Below, in pieces: positions 63,634 to 64,000 of a DNA stretch of 64,000 bases. Made by a program: the position numbers and the translations under genes. The stretch comes from Ceratotherium simum simum (Eukaryota; Chordata; Mammalia; Perissodactyla; Rhinocerotidae): contig NW_004454179.1 of NCBI RefSeq assembly GCF_000283155.1, forward strand, positions 728,882 to 792,881. The letters run 5' to 3'. The notes under the pieces were generated by a model. It did not search any database. It saw only the letters and a program-made list of their open reading frames with translations, and was not told where the DNA came from. Position 1 is the first letter of the stretch, and every line of letters begins with the position of its first letter.

Positions 63634-64000
63634 TACACAGGATTTGAGTAACACAAAATATAAACTTGATCTAATAGACCTATCTAGTTGTATATCAACT
63701 TTGTACCTCCAAAATAGATAATTCTAATATCCATGAAATGTTTATGGGACTATATGAAGTATGAGGTCTCTTGGAAAATATCAATATAGTCCTCCAAAGG
63801 CCAAAATCAAAGACAAAGCCAAAGACAGAACAAATTAAACAAACAAACAAAAAAATCAAATATGTTCCCCAAACGTTATTAGCAATCTAAATAATCTTTG
63901 TGCTAATACATTTGAGACATATATGGACAAATAATGACCAGGAAATGCCCACTCAACCACAGTCCAGCACTGATGCTTTACAAGCCTCCTTGATACTTTC

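Larger units (their letters stand above)
61150..64000 (+). mobile_element. Old L1/HAL1-type LINE (sense), fragmented
   Basis: A-rich sense strand with LINE order: an ORF1-like region ('caacaagtgccaaaatg', 'agaatatcctcaaaaatttcc'), then 'gaaatatacctaaaaaataaca', 'gggagattttacagacctctctcagaaactgacagattgattag' and 'gatttgagtaacacaaaatataaacttgatctaatagacc', matching L1 ORF2 start. Interrupted by a microsatellite, an ERE and a hAT MITE, and it runs off the window end. All frames broken. Confidence 0.6.

Overview
This is a mammalian intergenic or deep-intronic window of about 38-40% GC (estimated by eye), and I find no protein-coding gene, RNA gene or CpG island that I can support. The organism is most likely a perissodactyl, such as a horse or rhinoceros. 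Three tRNA-derived SINEs have the equine repetitive element (ERE) layout: a GGGGCCAGCCC head, a box A/box B promoter, and the characteristic GGAAGATTGGCA...TTAGC...CTTCCTCAGC tail. They lie near 38249-38426, 55251-55436 and 62680-62935. The rest of the repeat fauna is ordinary placental: MIR, L2, L1M, MaLR (MLT1/MST-type) LTRs, Tigger and hAT-Charlie elements.

Layout. Positions 1-9000 are MIR and L2 relics with several clear nested insertions: L1 in MIR, an MLT1-like LTR in MIR, and a Tigger-like element in MIR. Positions 9-24 kb are repeat-poor with scattered MIR/L2 pieces, microsatellites, a 200-base pyrimidine tract and an LTR. Positions 24.8-26.9 kb hold an old antisense L1 interrupted by a younger sense L1 with a target-site duplication. 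Positions 27.47-29.88 kb hold a complete LTR-internal-LTR MaLR element with a near-matching 5-bp duplication, followed by a solo LTR. Positions 30.7-34.5 kb are the longest stretch in which I recognise no repeat and are the best candidate for conserved non-coding function. Positions 34.5-51.6 kb are dense with L2, MIR, L1, ERE and LTRs, and include a candidate lineage-specific ERV LTR at about 43.79-44.15 kb. Positions 51.8-60 kb carry a possible processed retrocopy, MLT1/MST LTRs, an ERE with a perfect target-site duplication, a Tigger MITE and an L1 3' end. Positions 61-64 kb are an old L1/HAL1-type element broken up by an ERE, a hAT MITE and a GATA-type microsatellite.

Open reading frames are all 150 codons or shorter, as expected for AT-rich non-coding DNA. 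None shows an exon structure or a domain I recognise. I see no undescribed genetic system. The sequences most worth a second look are small: a perfect 13-bp-arm inverted repeat at 5668-5698, a perfect palindromic steroid-receptor-type site at 47236-47256, a perfect 27-bp tandem duplication carrying octamer motifs at 27202-27255, a palindromic insertion inside an LTR at 48265-48310, and the repeat-free 30.7-34.5 kb block. Repeat family names come from memory of consensus sequences, not from a database search, so sub-family names and edges are approximate.
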